Shown: positions 42,684 through 51,626, counted from the first letter of the stretch. The stretch is 64,000 bases of DNA from Streptomyces violaceoruber (GCA_000720805.1 JODI01000007.1:124001-188000); one strand, 5' to 3'. Numbers and translations are program-made. The notes: a model not told the origin generated them from the sequence alone.

Positions 42684-44681
42684 TCAGCCGCGAGGGCCGC
42701 CGTAGCCGTATCCGCCGCCGTAACCGCCGTATCCGCCGCCGTAACCGCCGTAACCGCCGTAGCCGCCGCCGGGCTGTCCGCCCCACGAGCAGGAGTACGG
42801 GTTGTAGGAACAAGGGCCGCCCGGCTGGTACGGATTCGACGGCGCCGGGGGCGGTGTCGGGGTCGGCGAGGCCTCGGGAGTCGACGGGGTCGGGGACGAC
42901 GTCGGGGTGGGAGTCGGCGTCGGCGTCGGGCTCTGCGACGCCTTGGGCGTGGGCCCGGCCGGGGGCGGGGTCGCCGGGATGCTCTCCGCGCCCCAGTTGA
43001 CCACCTGCATCTGGAGGTCGGTCTTCGATGTGTCGACGACCCAGCGCTGGGCGGAGCTGCCGTCGCGGTTCTTGACGACCAGTGCGCCCGCCGCGTCGGT
43101 GGCCGCGGGGGTGAGCGCCAGGTCCTGGTTCCAGCGCGGCACGAGGGCGCCCTGGAGGGTGAAGTCGTAGCGGATGTTCTTGGCGTCGGCCTTGGCCGTC
43201 CCGGTGCAGGGGGCGAGACGCACGGAGTAGCCGAGGTGGGAGTCCATGCAGAGGTCGGGGGCCGCCACGCTGCGCAGCAGACCGTCCGCCTCGTACGACC
43301 ACTGCTGGCTCTCGTCCGAGGTGCAGTCGGTGAGTTCGGTCTCGGCGCCCTCGACGGTCTTCTCGCCGATGACGCCGACGCACAGCCCGGACGCGACGTT
43401 GTGCAGCCGACCACGCACGGTTCCCTGCTGCCCGCCCCCTGCGCCGGCCCAGGACGGGTCGGAGGCCGAGGTGTCCGCGCCGGCTCCGGGCGCGTCGGAG
43501 GGGCGGGCGTCGGCGCCGGGCGCGTTTCCGTCCGAGGAGCCGAGGGACGACCACAGGACCAGCGGCAGGACGATCAGCCCGCTGACGGTGAGGACGGCCA
43601 CGCCGAGATTGCGGCGGCTGGTCCGGCGGGCGGCCCGGTGGGCCGATCTGCGGGAGGCGGTACGGGAGCCGGTACGGGTGGCGGGGGTGGCCGGGGTGGC
43701 GGACGCGGGCGCGGTCGTCGCGGGCGCGAAGTCCTCACCCATGATCGAGGGGTCAACCGTCCGGGGCACGCGGACGAAGGGCTCTGCCTGGGCTGCCGCG
43801 GGCAGCCTGTCCGTCTCCTCCGCTTCCTCCGGCTGATACGGAGCGGCCTGCACGCGTGCGCGTGCCTCCAGGTAGGCGTGGGAGCCCCAGCCGAGCACCG
43901 CTTCGGCGAGGGCGGCGCCGAGGCCCTGGCTGAACTGGTGCAGTTGGTCCGCGGTGTGCCGGCAGTGCCTGCACCGCTCCAGGTGGCCGCGCAGGTCGGG
44001 GTCGATGTCGACAGCGCCGCGCCGGTAGGTCACGTCCAGCAGTCGCCGGTAGTGCCGGCAGTCAGCCTCGGGGGCGAGTTCGCCGTGGACCTGGAGGCAC
44101 TCCTCGCGCAGCCGCTCGCGGGCCCGCCGCAGGGCGACGCCGGCGTCCTCCTCGTCCAGGCCCAGGAGCGCGGCGGGTATGCCGATCGGTTCGGCCTCGA
44201 CCTCGATGTGCCACAGCAGACAGCGGGCCGACTGGGGCAGCCGCTGGAACGCCCCCGACAGCAGCCGGCGGTTCGCGGGCGGCAGCAGGCGGGCCGCGGC
44301 CCGGTCCCCGCCGCTGCCCTCGGTTCTCAGCTCCGGGTGCAGCATGTCGCGTCTGTGGTCGCCGTCCCACTCGGCGGCGATGCGGCGCACGGTGACCAGA
44401 AGCTGGGGGCGCCACGCGGCGCTCGGCCCGGTCTGGCGCAGGGATTCGCCGAAGAGACGGGTGAATGCCGCGGTGGTGAGCATTCCCGCGGGGCGGGGGC
44501 CGTCGGTGCACAGCCGGGCGTAGGCGAAGGCCGCTTCCCAGTGCCGGTCGAGGAGTTCACCGACGGGTTGCAGCGCGGGTGTCGCCCCACTCCACTTCTT
44601 GAGCTCGGCGCTCAGCTGTTCGTCCGTGGCGTCGGACGGACGCGCGGGAGTCGGGGAATTCGACAGGCCTGCGTCGTTCAC
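42684..44681 (-). CDS. Sigma-like / single-pass membrane / ricin-type lectin fusion with Gly-Tyr tail (paralog 2)
   Basis: A 665-residue protein paralogous to the one at 26023-27819. The sigma-like helical part (about 20-230) includes RCLLWHIEVEAEPIGIPAALLGL; the zinc-finger-like motif is HLERCRHC. A Thr/Ala/Arg-rich linker, a membrane helix (LGVAVLTVSGLIVLPLVLW) and a ricin-type domain (LCVGVIGEKTVEGAETELTDC, QQWSYEADGLLRSV) follow. After the lectin come a Pro-Thr repeat linker and a terminal GGYGGY-rich tail with two Cys. The GTG start at 44681 follows GGAGGAATGCC. It converges on the permease gene with 48 bases between stops. Function is inferred only from the architecture: an envelope sensor linked to a sigma-like cytoplasmic domain. 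Confidence 0.82.
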   Translation of the reverse strand: MNDAGLSNSPTPARPSDATDEQLSAELKKWSGATPALQPVGELLDRHWEAAFAYARLCTDGPRPAGMLTTAAFTRLFGESLRQTGPSAAWRPQLLVTVRRIAAEWDGDHRRDMLHPELRTEGSGGDRAAARLLPPANRRLLSGAFQRLPQSARCLLWHIEVEAEPIGIPAALLGLDEEDAGVALRRARERLREECLQVHGELAPEADCRHYRRLLDVTYRRGAVDIDPDLRGHLERCRHCRHTADQLHQFSQGLGAALAEAVLGWGSHAYLEARARVQAAPYQPEEAEETDRLPAAAQAEPFVRVPRTVDPSIMGEDFAPATTAPASATPATPATRTGSRTASRRSAHRAARRTSRRNLGVAVLTVSGLIVLPLVLWSSLGSSDGNAPGADARPSDAPGAGADTSASDPSWAGAGGGQQGTVRGRLHNVASGLCVGVIGEKTVEGAETELTDCTSDESQQWSYEADGLLRSVAAPDLCMDSHLGYSVRLAPCTGTAKADAKNIRYDFTLQGALVPRWNQDLALTPAATDAAGALVVKNRDGSSAQRWVVDTSKTDLQMQVVNWGAESIPATPPPAGPTPKASQSPTPTPTPTPTSSPTPSTPEASPTPTPPPAPSNPYQPGGPCSYNPYSCSWGGQPGGGYGGYGGYGGGYGGYGGGYGYGGPRG

Positions 44682-45102
44682 GGCGGCATTCCTCCGAGGG
44701 CTTACTGCACAAAGTCCATACCAACGGGTATGCGGGGCCGCCGACAAAGCGACGGAATCCATCCGCACAAGGTTCGGCTTCTCGAACACCCGCTCCAAGG
44801 GCAGCTCTTTTGGAGCGTGGGGAGCGGGCGGGAGCAGCCTCGTACGCACAGGGGAAAAGTTATTGTCCGTGCGCCGACCAGGCACACTTTTGCACAGGGC
44901 AGCTAGTAGTAACAAGACATCTCGCGGTTCGATGCATTGTGGGTCATCCGGAGCGTTTTGACGAATCGTCAACGCGTTGGGCCATTGAGGATTGCCTCGG
45001 TATCGGCCTCGCATTCGGAGACGGCTGTCAGTTGGCTGTGTGCCCCATGGACCCGAACCATTGAACGTCCACTCCAGCACGGGCCGCGCCGGTCTACGCG
45101 GA
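44682..45102. other. Upstream region of ricin-fusion paralog 2
   Basis: About 420 bases without a gene, noticeably richer in A/T than the surroundings (44700-45000). It must carry the promoter of the ricin-fusion gene. The palindrome at 44958-44972 is the only strong motif. Confidence 0.5.
44958..44972. promoter_or_regulatory. Palindrome TTGACGAATCGTCAA
   Basis: A perfect six-base inverted repeat around AAT, about 280 bases upstream of the ricin-fusion start. TTGACG also resembles a -35 hexamer on either strand. It looks like a binding site for a dimeric regulator; which one is unknown. Confidence 0.45.
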
Positions 45103-46017
45103 TCACGTCCCAACCATTGGACCGCCCGCCCGATAGGCGCCGGGCGGCATACCGTACCGCTCGCGGAAGACCCGGTTGAAGTGGAAGGGGCTCGCGAAAC
45201 CGGAGGCGACGGCCACCCGTTCCACGGGCAGGTCGGTGCCCTCCAGCAGTCGGGCGGCGTGATGCAGTCGCGCCTCACGCAGTGCCCGCATCGGCGACCG
45301 CCCGAGCTGCTGACTGAACAGGTGCGCGAACCGGGACGGGGACAGCGCGACCGCCGCGGCGAGCGACCGGACGGTGTGCGGGGACGCCGGGTCGGCCGCG
45401 ATCAGCTCCTGGGCGCGGCGCACCCGGGGGTCGACGCCGGGGCCCGACGACGGGCGGCTCGCCGCGCCGGCCGTGAGCAGGACGATCTCCTCCAGCGCGC
45501 ACAGGGCGAGTTCACGGGCCGCGGTGCCGTGCGCCACGGCAACCTGCTCCCGGGCGTCCTCGACGGCGGGCGGTGCCCCGGTGCCCGTCCAGCGGGCGTC
45601 GGCCAGCATCCGGCGGAACGCGGCCTCGATCCGCTCGTGCACCTGTGCCGGAGTCGGGGCGACGACATGCAGGCCGTCGCCGGCGCCGTACGGACTCAGC
45701 CAGGCCGCCCACGACGGCCTGGCCCGGCAGTGCGCCCACCAGAAACGCCAGTGCGGGGCACCCGGGGCGACGCCGTAGTCGTGCCGGACGCCCGGAGCGA
45801 GCACCACCAACTCTCCGGCACCGGCCCATGTCTCGGTCCCGCCCTGCCTCAGCCGGCCCCGCCCTCCCGTCGTCCAGGTGAACAGCCAGCTGCCCGCTCC
45901 CCGCGGCCGGCTGACGCCGTACCCCGGGGTCTGGTCGAACCGTCCGACCACCACCAGTCCCGGCGGCGGGGCGGGATCACCGGACGCGGCAGCCCCGGGC
46001 AACGCGTCAGCGGTCAC
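45103..46017 (-). CDS. AraC-family regulator with cupin-like sensor
   Basis: A 304-residue regulator. The N-terminal AraC-type cupin (about 20-100: SWLFTWTTGGRGRLRQGG, ELVVLAPGVRHDYGV) would bind a ligand. The C-terminal pair of helix-turn-helices (SLAAAVALSPSRFAHLFSQQLG; VAVASGFASPFHFNRVFRERYG) is complete. The ATG at 46023 abuts AAGGAGG; the GTG two codons later (46017) has correct six-base spacing and is preferred. The phytanoyl-CoA dioxygenase-like gene diverges 71 bases away, so that gene is the likely target. Confidence 0.9.
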   Translation of the reverse strand: MTADALPGAAASGDPAPPPGLVVVGRFDQTPGYGVSRPRGAGSWLFTWTTGGRGRLRQGGTETWAGAGELVVLAPGVRHDYGVAPGAPHWRFWWAHCRARPSWAAWLSPYGAGDGLHVVAPTPAQVHERIEAAFRRMLADARWTGTGAPPAVEDAREQVAVAHGTAARELALCALEEIVLLTAGAASRPSSGPGVDPRVRRAQELIAADPASPHTVRSLAAAVALSPSRFAHLFSQQLGRSPMRALREARLHHAARLLEGTDLPVERVAVASGFASPFHFNRVFRERYGMPPGAYRAGGPMVGT

Positions 46018-46088
46018 GGGCATCCTCCTTCGGCGCGCGGCGGCCTAGCGTGACATACCGAGGACACCCGAGCGCGAGGAGCTGACGT

Positions 46089-46895
46089 ATGACAGCCACG
46101 GACAACGGCCCCTGCCTGACCAAGACCTCGCTGCGCCGCTTCGAGGAGGACGGCTTCACCGTCGTACGGGGGCTGTTCGGGTACGACGAGATCGACCGGC
46201 TGTGCGCCGAGTTCGCGGCGCTGCACGCGGCCGGGCCCGTGCCGGGGCACTTCGAGCCGCGCGCGTCGGCGGATCCGCTGCACCGGTATCCGCGGGTGAT
46301 GCATCCGCACGAGATCAACGGCCTCGCCCGGAACATGCTGTTGGACCCGCGACTGCGCACGGTGCTGGAGGCGCTGCTGGGCGAGGAGGTGCTGGCCGCG
46401 CAGAGCATGTTCTACTTCAAGCCGCCGGGGGCCCGGGGGCAGGCGCTGCACCAGGACAATTTCTATCTGCGGGTCGAGCCGGGCACCTGTGTGGCGGCGT
46501 GGGTCGCCTGCGACGAGATCGACCGGGACAACGGCGGTCTGGAAGTGGTGCCCGGCACCCACCGGATGGAGCTGTTCTGCCCCGAGGAGGCGGACGCCGA
46601 GGTGTCGTTCGCGCGGGAGTACGTGCCCCCGCCGCCAGGACTGACGGCCGTGCCGGTCGACATGCGGCCGGGGGACGTGCTGTTCTTCAACGGCAGCCTG
46701 GTGCACGGCTCGCAGCCCAACCGCTCCGCCGACCGCTTCCGCCGCTCGTTCATCGGCCACTACGTGGGGCGGTCGACCGAGCGCATCGGGCACTACTACC
46801 GCACGCTGTCGATGAACGGCGAGCGGGTGCCGCTGCCGCGGAGCGAGGGCGCGGGTCCGTGCGGCACGGAGTTCGCACCGCGGGGACCGCACTGA
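46089..46895 (+). CDS. Phytanoyl-CoA dioxygenase (PhyH) family 2OG-Fe(II) oxygenase
   Basis: A 268-residue oxygenase with the PhyH layout. The iron ligands are His121 and Asp123 in ALHQDNFY and His206 in LVHGSQPNRS; Arg212 or Arg217 would hold 2-oxoglutarate. MFYFKPPGARGQ and NGGLEVVPGTHRM are typical. Bacterial members hydroxylate small molecules such as amino acids, ectoine or natural products; the substrate is not evident. The ATG follows GAGGAGCTGACGT. It is probably activated by the divergent AraC regulator. As with known AraC-PhyH pairs, a catabolic role is plausible. Confidence 0.88.
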   Translation: MTATDNGPCLTKTSLRRFEEDGFTVVRGLFGYDEIDRLCAEFAALHAAGPVPGHFEPRASADPLHRYPRVMHPHEINGLARNMLLDPRLRTVLEALLGEEVLAAQSMFYFKPPGARGQALHQDNFYLRVEPGTCVAAWVACDEIDRDNGGLEVVPGTHRMELFCPEEADAEVSFAREYVPPPPGLTAVPVDMRPGDVLFFNGSLVHGSQPNRSADRFRRSFIGHYVGRSTERIGHYYRTLSMNGERVPLPRSEGAGPCGTEFAPRGPH

Positions 46896-46962
46896 CGGAG
46901 CACTGAGGGCGCCGGCGCCCGACGGAAGCCCGGCGGCCGTCCCGCGCCCCGCACCGCCTTCC

Positions 46963-47934
46963 TCAGGAGTGGCCGACGACCGGCCGTGTCGTGTAGGGCT
47001 GCTCCAGCTCCTCGATCTCCTTGTCGCTGAGCTCCAGTTCGACGGCGGCCACGGCGTCCTCGAGGTGCCGCGGCTTGGCGGCGCCGACGATCGGGGCGGC
47101 CACCGTGTCCTGGTGCAGCAGCCAGGCGAGGGCCACCTGGGCGCGCGGTACGCCCCGGTCGTTCGCGATGCGGGTGACCGCCTCGACGATGGTGCGGTCG
47201 CCTTCCTGGTAGAGGCGGTTGCCGAAGTCGTCGGTGGCGCTGCGCTCGGTGACGGTGCCCCAGTCCCGGGTCAGCCGGCCCCGGGCCAGCGGGCTCCAGG
47301 GCAGCACGCCGACGCCCTGGTCCGCGCAGAGCGGCAGCATCTCCCGCTCCTCCTCGCGGTAGAGGAGGTTGTAGTGGTTCTGCATGGACACGAACTTCGT
47401 CCAGCCGTGCCGTTCGGCGACGTGCTGCATCTTGGCGAACTGCCAGGCGTACATCGAACTCGCCCCGATGTAACGCACCTTGCCCGCCTTCACCAGGTCG
47501 TGCAGAGCCTCCATGGTCTCCTCGACCGGGGTGTGCGGGTCGAAGCGGTGGATCTGGTAGAGGTCGACGTAGTCGGTGCCGAGGCGGGCGAGGCTGTGGT
47601 CGATCTCCGTCATGATCACCTTGCGCGACAGTCCGGCGCCGTTGGCCCCGGGCCGCATCCGGCCGTGCACCTTGGTGGCGAGCACGACGTCGTCACGCCG
47701 CGCGAAGTCGGCGAGCGCCCTGCCGACGATCTCCTCGCTGGTGCCGTCCGAGTAGACGTTGGCGGTGTCGAGGAAGTTGATCCCGGCCTCCAGCGCCCGC
47801 CGGATCAGCGGACGTGACGCCTCCTCGTCGAGGGTCCACTCGTGCGTGCCGCGGTCCGGCAGACCGTAGGTCATGCAGCCCAGACAGATCCGCGACACGT
47901 CCAGGCCCGTCGAACCGAGCTTCACGTACTGCAT
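46963..47934 (-). CDS. Aldo/keto reductase
   Basis: A 323-residue NADPH-dependent reductase of the AKR superfamily. The tetrad is Asp56, Tyr61, Lys88 and His129 (NFLDTANVYSDG; LATKVHG; LYQIHRFDP), and the cofactor end shows IVGAAKPRHLEDAV. It would reduce an aldehyde or ketone. The ATG at 47934 has CAGGAGCAGC upstream and starts MQYVKLGSTGLDVSRICLG. The flavoprotein gene on the same strand ends 71 bases upstream, so a joint transcript is possible. Confidence 0.92.
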   Translation of the reverse strand: MQYVKLGSTGLDVSRICLGCMTYGLPDRGTHEWTLDEEASRPLIRRALEAGINFLDTANVYSDGTSEEIVGRALADFARRDDVVLATKVHGRMRPGANGAGLSRKVIMTEIDHSLARLGTDYVDLYQIHRFDPHTPVEETMEALHDLVKAGKVRYIGASSMYAWQFAKMQHVAERHGWTKFVSMQNHYNLLYREEEREMLPLCADQGVGVLPWSPLARGRLTRDWGTVTERSATDDFGNRLYQEGDRTIVEAVTRIANDRGVPRAQVALAWLLHQDTVAAPIVGAAKPRHLEDAVAAVELELSDKEIEELEQPYTTRPVVGHS

Positions 47935-48005
47935 CGTTGCTGCTCCTGCCTTGGGAATGGGTACGTAGGGAGCGTACGACTTCGGTGTGCTCCAAGCCCT
48001 GCGGT

Positions 48006-48533
48006 TCACGCCAGCAGGTCCAGCGCCCGCTCCCACCGGAACTCCGGCCGCCCGCCGTCCTCCCCCGGCTCGCCCGCGTACGGCTCACCGAACCTCACGC
48101 CCATCGCGCGCAGCCGTATCAGGCTGTCCTGGTAGGCGGGGTGGGCGGTCAGGGTGTCGGACACGCACGGGAGTACGGCGACCGGCACGCGCATGCCGTA
48201 CGTCTCGCACAGGGTGGCCACGGCGAGGGTGTCGGCGAGGCCGGCCGCCCACTTGTTGAGGGTGTTGAAGGTGGCGGGCGCGACGACCACGGCGTCCGGC
48301 GGCGGGAACGGACGCGGGTCCCCGGGCCTGCGCCAGGCCGAACGGATCCGCCGCCCCGTCAACGCCTCGACGGCGGCGGTGTCGAAGAAGCCGTTCATGG
48401 CGACGGGGGTCGCGATGACACCGACCTCCCAGTTGCGCTCCTGGGCGGCGGAGATCAGCCGGCCGACGCCGGCTGCGATCCCGGCCGCGCAGACGACGAC
48501 GTACAGGAAGGGTTTCGGGGCCTGTTCGGTCAC
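48006..48533 (-). CDS. Flavoprotein (phosphopantothenoylcysteine decarboxylase-like fold)
   Basis: A 175-residue flavodoxin-like protein. LYVVVCAAGIAAGVGRLI (N-terminal strand-loop), VIATPVAMNGFF, and DAVVVAPATFNTLNKWAAGLADTLA are the FMN-binding landmarks of the Dfp/UbiX/EpiD superfamily. The usual catalytic His of HFCD decarboxylases is not obvious. The GTG at 48533 has a weak ribosome site. It may use FMN to oxidise or decarboxylate a small molecule, or be a redox accessory; no partner is adjacent. Confidence 0.83.
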   Translation of the reverse strand: MTEQAPKPFLYVVVCAAGIAAGVGRLISAAQERNWEVGVIATPVAMNGFFDTAAVEALTGRRIRSAWRRPGDPRPFPPPDAVVVAPATFNTLNKWAAGLADTLAVATLCETYGMRVPVAVLPCVSDTLTAHPAYQDSLIRLRAMGVRFGEPYAGEPGEDGGRPEFRWERALDLLA

Positions 48534-48785
48534 CCCGGAACCCTACTGAAGCGGGAACGACTGTCCGCGTTCGGTTTCCGGCCGCGGACCGAAGACACGG
48601 CGCTGCCCCTCCTCGATGGGCGCGTCGTTGATGCTCTCCTCCCGCCGGGTCATCAGCCCGGCCGGCTGATCGGGCGGGTGGCTGGGCGGCTGGTGGGGTA
48701 GGCGGCTGGTCGGGCAGGTGACCCACCGGCCGGTCGGCCGCGAGTGGCGTCGGCGTCGCGCGCGGCCGGGGCGCCCCGTCGGACG

Positions 48786-48986
48786 TCAGCTCACCGTCTC
48801 GGAGATCGTGATCGCGGAGACCGGGCAGGCCCGGGCCGCCTCCCGGACCATGGGCGTTCCGGCGCCGTCCTCGCGGCCCGGCAGGAGGGTGCTGAGGCCG
48901 TCGTCGTCCTGGGTGAAGACGTCGGGAGCGGCCAGGGCGCACTGGCCCGCGCCGATGCAGACGTCCTTGTCGATGTCGATGTGCAT
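48786..48986 (-). CDS. [3Fe-4S]-type ferredoxin partnered with P450
   Basis: A 66-residue ferredoxin with Cys10, Cys16 and Cys54 (VCIGAGQCALAAP; ARACPVSAI), the three-Cys pattern of Streptomyces P450 redox partners that carry [3Fe-4S]. It starts 12 bases after the P450 stop on the same strand, so they form an operon and it is the electron donor. The 250 bases on its 3' side (48534-48785) hold only GC-rich short repeats. Confidence 0.92.
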   Translation of the reverse strand: MHIDIDKDVCIGAGQCALAAPDVFTQDDDGLSTLLPGREDGAGTPMVREAARACPVSAITISETVS

Positions 48987-48998
48987 GACCGGAGCCTC

Positions 48999-50198
48999 TT
49001 ACCAGGTCACGGGGAGTTCCAGCATCCCCTGGATGGTGTCGCCGGGCTTGAAGGGGATCTCGTCCGCGGGAGCGGCGAGGCGGAGCGTGGGCAGCCGGTC
49101 GACGAGCGTCTTCAGGGCGATCTCCAGTTCGGCGCGGGCCAGGTTCTGGCCCAGGCACTGGTGGATGCCGAAACCGAACCCGACATGGTGGCGGGCCGGC
49201 CGGTGCCAGTCCAGGGTGTCGGGGTCGGCGTAGACGTCCTCGTCACGGTTGATGACCGAGGTCGCGAAGACCACGCCGTCGCCCTTGCGGATCGTCGTCC
49301 CCGCCACCTCGATGTCCTCGGTGGCCAGCCTCAGCAGCCCGTCGGCGATCGACAGCATCCGCATGAGTTCCTCGACCGCGATGGGCAGCAGGGCGGGGTC
49401 GGCGCGCAACTCGGCCAGCCGGTCGGGGTGTTGGAGGAGCGTGTAGGTGCCCAGCGAGATCATGTTGGCGGTGGTCTCGTGTCCCGCCACCAGCAGGATG
49501 ACCGCCAGGGAGATCACCTCCTGCCGGTCCAGTTCGCCGTCGCGCAGCCGCTGGTGGACGAGTTCGTCCAGCACGCCCTCCCCCGGCTCGGACTGCTTCT
49601 GCTTGCGGTCGATCAACTCCCCGATGTACGCCTCCAGTTGATCGCGGGCGTCGATGGTGTCCGCGGCCGTAGGTCCGCGCAGCAGGCGGCGGGACTGGCC
49701 CTCGAAGAAGTCGTGGTCGGCGTACGGGACTCCGAGCAGCGCGCAGATCACCGTCGAGGGCACCGGCAGCGCGAAGGCGCTCACCAAATCGGCGGGCGGT
49801 CCCTGCGCGATCATCGCGTCCAGGCGTTCGTCCACGACCTGCTGGATACGCGGGCGCAGTTCGGTGGCGCGCTTGAGGGTGAAGGCGGGGATCATCATCC
49901 GCCGTTGGGTCTGGTGCTCCGGGTCGTCGACGCCGAGCAGCGCGGTCCTCCGGTTCCTGGCCGCGGCGAAGCGCGCGGTGGGAGCGGGGAAGTCGGGGTG
50001 GGTGCGGTCGGTGGACAGGCGTCGGTCGGCCAGCAGGGCGCGGGCGGTGGCGTGTCCGCTGACCAGCCAGGCCGGGCGGCCGTCGAAAAGGGCGATCCGG
50101 GTCAGCGGCCGGGCGGCGCGCAGGGTGTCGTAGGCGGCGGGCGGGTGGTAGGGGCAGGTGCGGTCCTGCGGGAAGGCGACGGGCTCCGTTTCCTGCAT
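48999..50198 (-). CDS. Cytochrome P450, CYP105-like
   Basis: A 399-residue soluble P450. The I-helix AGHETT (238-243), ExxR at Glu277-Arg280 and the heme loop FGFGIHQCLGQ with Cys348 are intact. The N-terminal CPYHPPAAYDTLRAARPLTRIALFDGRPAWLVSGH and LLADRRLSTDR resemble the CYP105 family of Streptomyces, which act on xenobiotics and natural products. The ATG has GAGAGGTC upstream. It forms an operon with the ferredoxin. No biosynthetic cluster surrounds it, so a detoxification role is at least as likely as tailoring. Confidence 0.93.
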   Translation of the reverse strand: MQETEPVAFPQDRTCPYHPPAAYDTLRAARPLTRIALFDGRPAWLVSGHATARALLADRRLSTDRTHPDFPAPTARFAAARNRRTALLGVDDPEHQTQRRMMIPAFTLKRATELRPRIQQVVDERLDAMIAQGPPADLVSAFALPVPSTVICALLGVPYADHDFFEGQSRRLLRGPTAADTIDARDQLEAYIGELIDRKQKQSEPGEGVLDELVHQRLRDGELDRQEVISLAVILLVAGHETTANMISLGTYTLLQHPDRLAELRADPALLPIAVEELMRMLSIADGLLRLATEDIEVAGTTIRKGDGVVFATSVINRDEDVYADPDTLDWHRPARHHVGFGFGIHQCLGQNLARAELEIALKTLVDRLPTLRLAAPADEIPFKPGDTIQGMLELPVTW

Positions 50199-50530
50199 GG
50201 AGACCTCTCAGACGGGGGCGGACGTCGTGGAGATCTTCATTAGATGCCCGGGGCATCCATAGGGCGACGACAAGTTCGGCCAATCGGTGGTACTGGGCAA
50301 TGTGGCCGGGGACGTTCCCTTCGCGAGCGGAAATCGGAGGGAGCGGTTCACCGGGCGCGGCGACACCGCGACGGCACCTCGGAAAACGGGTTGCCGCCGC
50401 GCGGCCCGTACCCTCAGGATCCGGCCATGTCCACGACTGTCGCCTTCCCGCCGCTGACCGCCGCCACCTGCTGCCCGGTGCGCCTCCAGCAGCAGCCCGG
50501 CCGGCCGTGGAGTTCCACGCTTGCGCGCTC
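50199..50530. other. Divergent promoter region, P450 / LysE
   Basis: A 332-base gap. The first 100 bases next to the P450 start are more AT-rich and include GATGCCCGGGGCATC (GATGCCC and GGGCATC arms around CG or G) at about 50243-50257, a possible operator. A short frame at 50427-50534 overlaps the LysE start and is listed separately. Confidence 0.5.
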
Positions 50531-50534
50531 ATGA
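50427..50534 (+). CDS. Possible 35-residue leader peptide coupled to lysE-like gene
   Basis: A short frame starting MSTTVAFPPLTAATCCPV has CTCAGGA upstream, and its TGA overlaps the exporter's ATG (ATGA). The exporter has only a weak ribosome site of its own, so coupling is plausible. The adjacent Cys-Cys pair could make it an amino-acid-responsive leader, but it could also be an accident of GC-rich sequence. Confidence 0.35.
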   Translation: MSTTVAFPPLTAATCCPVRLQQQPGRPWSSTLARS

Positions 50535-51163
50535 CCGCCGCCCTCGTCGCGGGCCTGCTCGCGGGGTACGGCATCGCCGTACCCGTCGGCGCGGTCGGCA
50601 CCTATCTGGTCTCCCTCACCGCCCGTACCTCCCTGCGCACCGGTGCCTGCGCCGCGCTCGGCATCGCCACCGCCGACGGGCTGTACGCGCTGGTGGCCAC
50701 CCTCGGCGGGGCCGCCCTCGCCGACGCGCTGCGGCCGGTGCTCGGTCCGCTGCGCTGGGCCTCCGCGCTGGTGCTGCTCGCGCTGGCGGCCCTGGGCGCG
50801 GTCACGGCCCTGCGCCACTACCGCGGCCACCGGCTCGCGACCCGTCCCGAGACGCCTGCGCCGGGCCCCGGGCGGGCCTTTCTGGGGTTTCTCGGGATCA
50901 CCCTGCTCAACCCGGTCACCGTGCTCTATTTCGCGGCCCTGGTGCTCGGTACGCACACCGAGGAGGCCGTACGGCCCCTGGAACAAGGGGTGTTCGTGCT
51001 GGCGGCCTTCGCCGCCTCCGCGAGCTGGCAACTGCTGCTCGCCGGGGGCGGCGCCCTGCTGGGGCGGGCGCTGACCGGGCAGCGGGGGCGGCTGGTGACC
51101 GCGCTGGTGTCGAGTGGCGTGATCACGGTGCTGGCGGTGCGGATGCTGGTCGCCCCTGCGTGA
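50531..51163 (+). CDS. LysE/RhtB-family exporter
   Basis: A 210-residue membrane protein with about six helices. Family landmarks are GLLAGYGIAVPVGAVGTYL at the N terminus (GxxxGxxxPGP-like), GIATADGLYALVATLG, and FLGITLLNPVTVLYFAAL in the middle. LysE-type proteins export amino acids or similar metabolites; the substrate cannot be read. The ATG at 50531 overlaps the stop of a small upstream frame. The gene converges on the SnoaL-like gene. Confidence 0.87.
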   Translation: MTAALVAGLLAGYGIAVPVGAVGTYLVSLTARTSLRTGACAALGIATADGLYALVATLGGAALADALRPVLGPLRWASALVLLALAALGAVTALRHYRGHRLATRPETPAPGPGRAFLGFLGITLLNPVTVLYFAALVLGTHTEEAVRPLEQGVFVLAAFAASASWQLLLAGGGALLGRALTGQRGRLVTALVSSGVITVLAVRMLVAPA

Positions 51164-51191
51164 GGGTCCTCCGGAGGTGAGGGCCCGAAGG

Positions 51192-51626
51192 TCACGGTGC
51201 GAAGGCGCGGGCGACCGCGAGGCTGTCCTCGTAGACGTGGTGGCGGACTATCAGCCCGTTCTCGACGGTGAGGTGCAGGGCGAACCTGGCTCGATAGGGG
51301 CGTCCGGTGGCCGCGGCGGTCTGCCTGATCTCGCCCAGCACCACCGCGTCGGCGCCGTCGACGAGGATCCGCTCGATCTCGGTCGCCGCCTGCCCGGGGA
51401 CGTGGTGGGCGGCCAGCGCCCGGAAGTGGGCGGCGGCGTCGGCGCGGGTGGCGCGGTGCCGGATCCAGGGGGTCGCCGTGCTGTGGTGCTCGTCCTCGGG
51501 CCAGTTCAGCTTCCAGTCGGCCCGCTCGGCGTACAGCTCGGCGATCCGCTCCGGTTCGCCCTCGCCGATCCTCAGCAGCAGGTCCTGGACCACGGCGCGG
51601 GTCCTCGTGTCGGCGGTCGTGGTCAT
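51192..51626 (-). CDS. SnoaL-like / NTF2-fold protein
   Basis: A 144-residue protein with the NTF2-like cone fold: an N-terminal helix (VVQDLLLRIGEGEPERIAELYAERADW), then strands ending in YRARFALHLTVENGLIVRHHVYEDSLAVARAF, the SnoaL-like signature. Members range from polyketide cyclases to delta-5-steroid isomerase-like enzymes and non-catalytic binders. With no biosynthetic genes next to it I assign no substrate. The ATG follows GAGAGGGCC. Confidence 0.85.
   Translation of the reverse strand: MTTTADTRTRAVVQDLLLRIGEGEPERIAELYAERADWKLNWPEDEHHSTATPWIRHRATRADAAAHFRALAAHHVPGQAATEIERILVDGADAVVLGEIRQTAAATGRPYRARFALHLTVENGLIVRHHVYEDSLAVARAFAP

Noticed and set aside
42684..45278. Longer reading of the ricin-fusion gene starting at 45278
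   Set aside because: The first 200 codons are antisense to the AraC gene and AT-rich leader; GTG 44681 with GGAGGAATGCC is a much better start.
46907..46920. GGGCGCCGGCGCCC palindrome after the PhyH gene as a terminator
   Set aside because: It has no loop-forming spacer and such short G/C palindromes are frequent by chance here.
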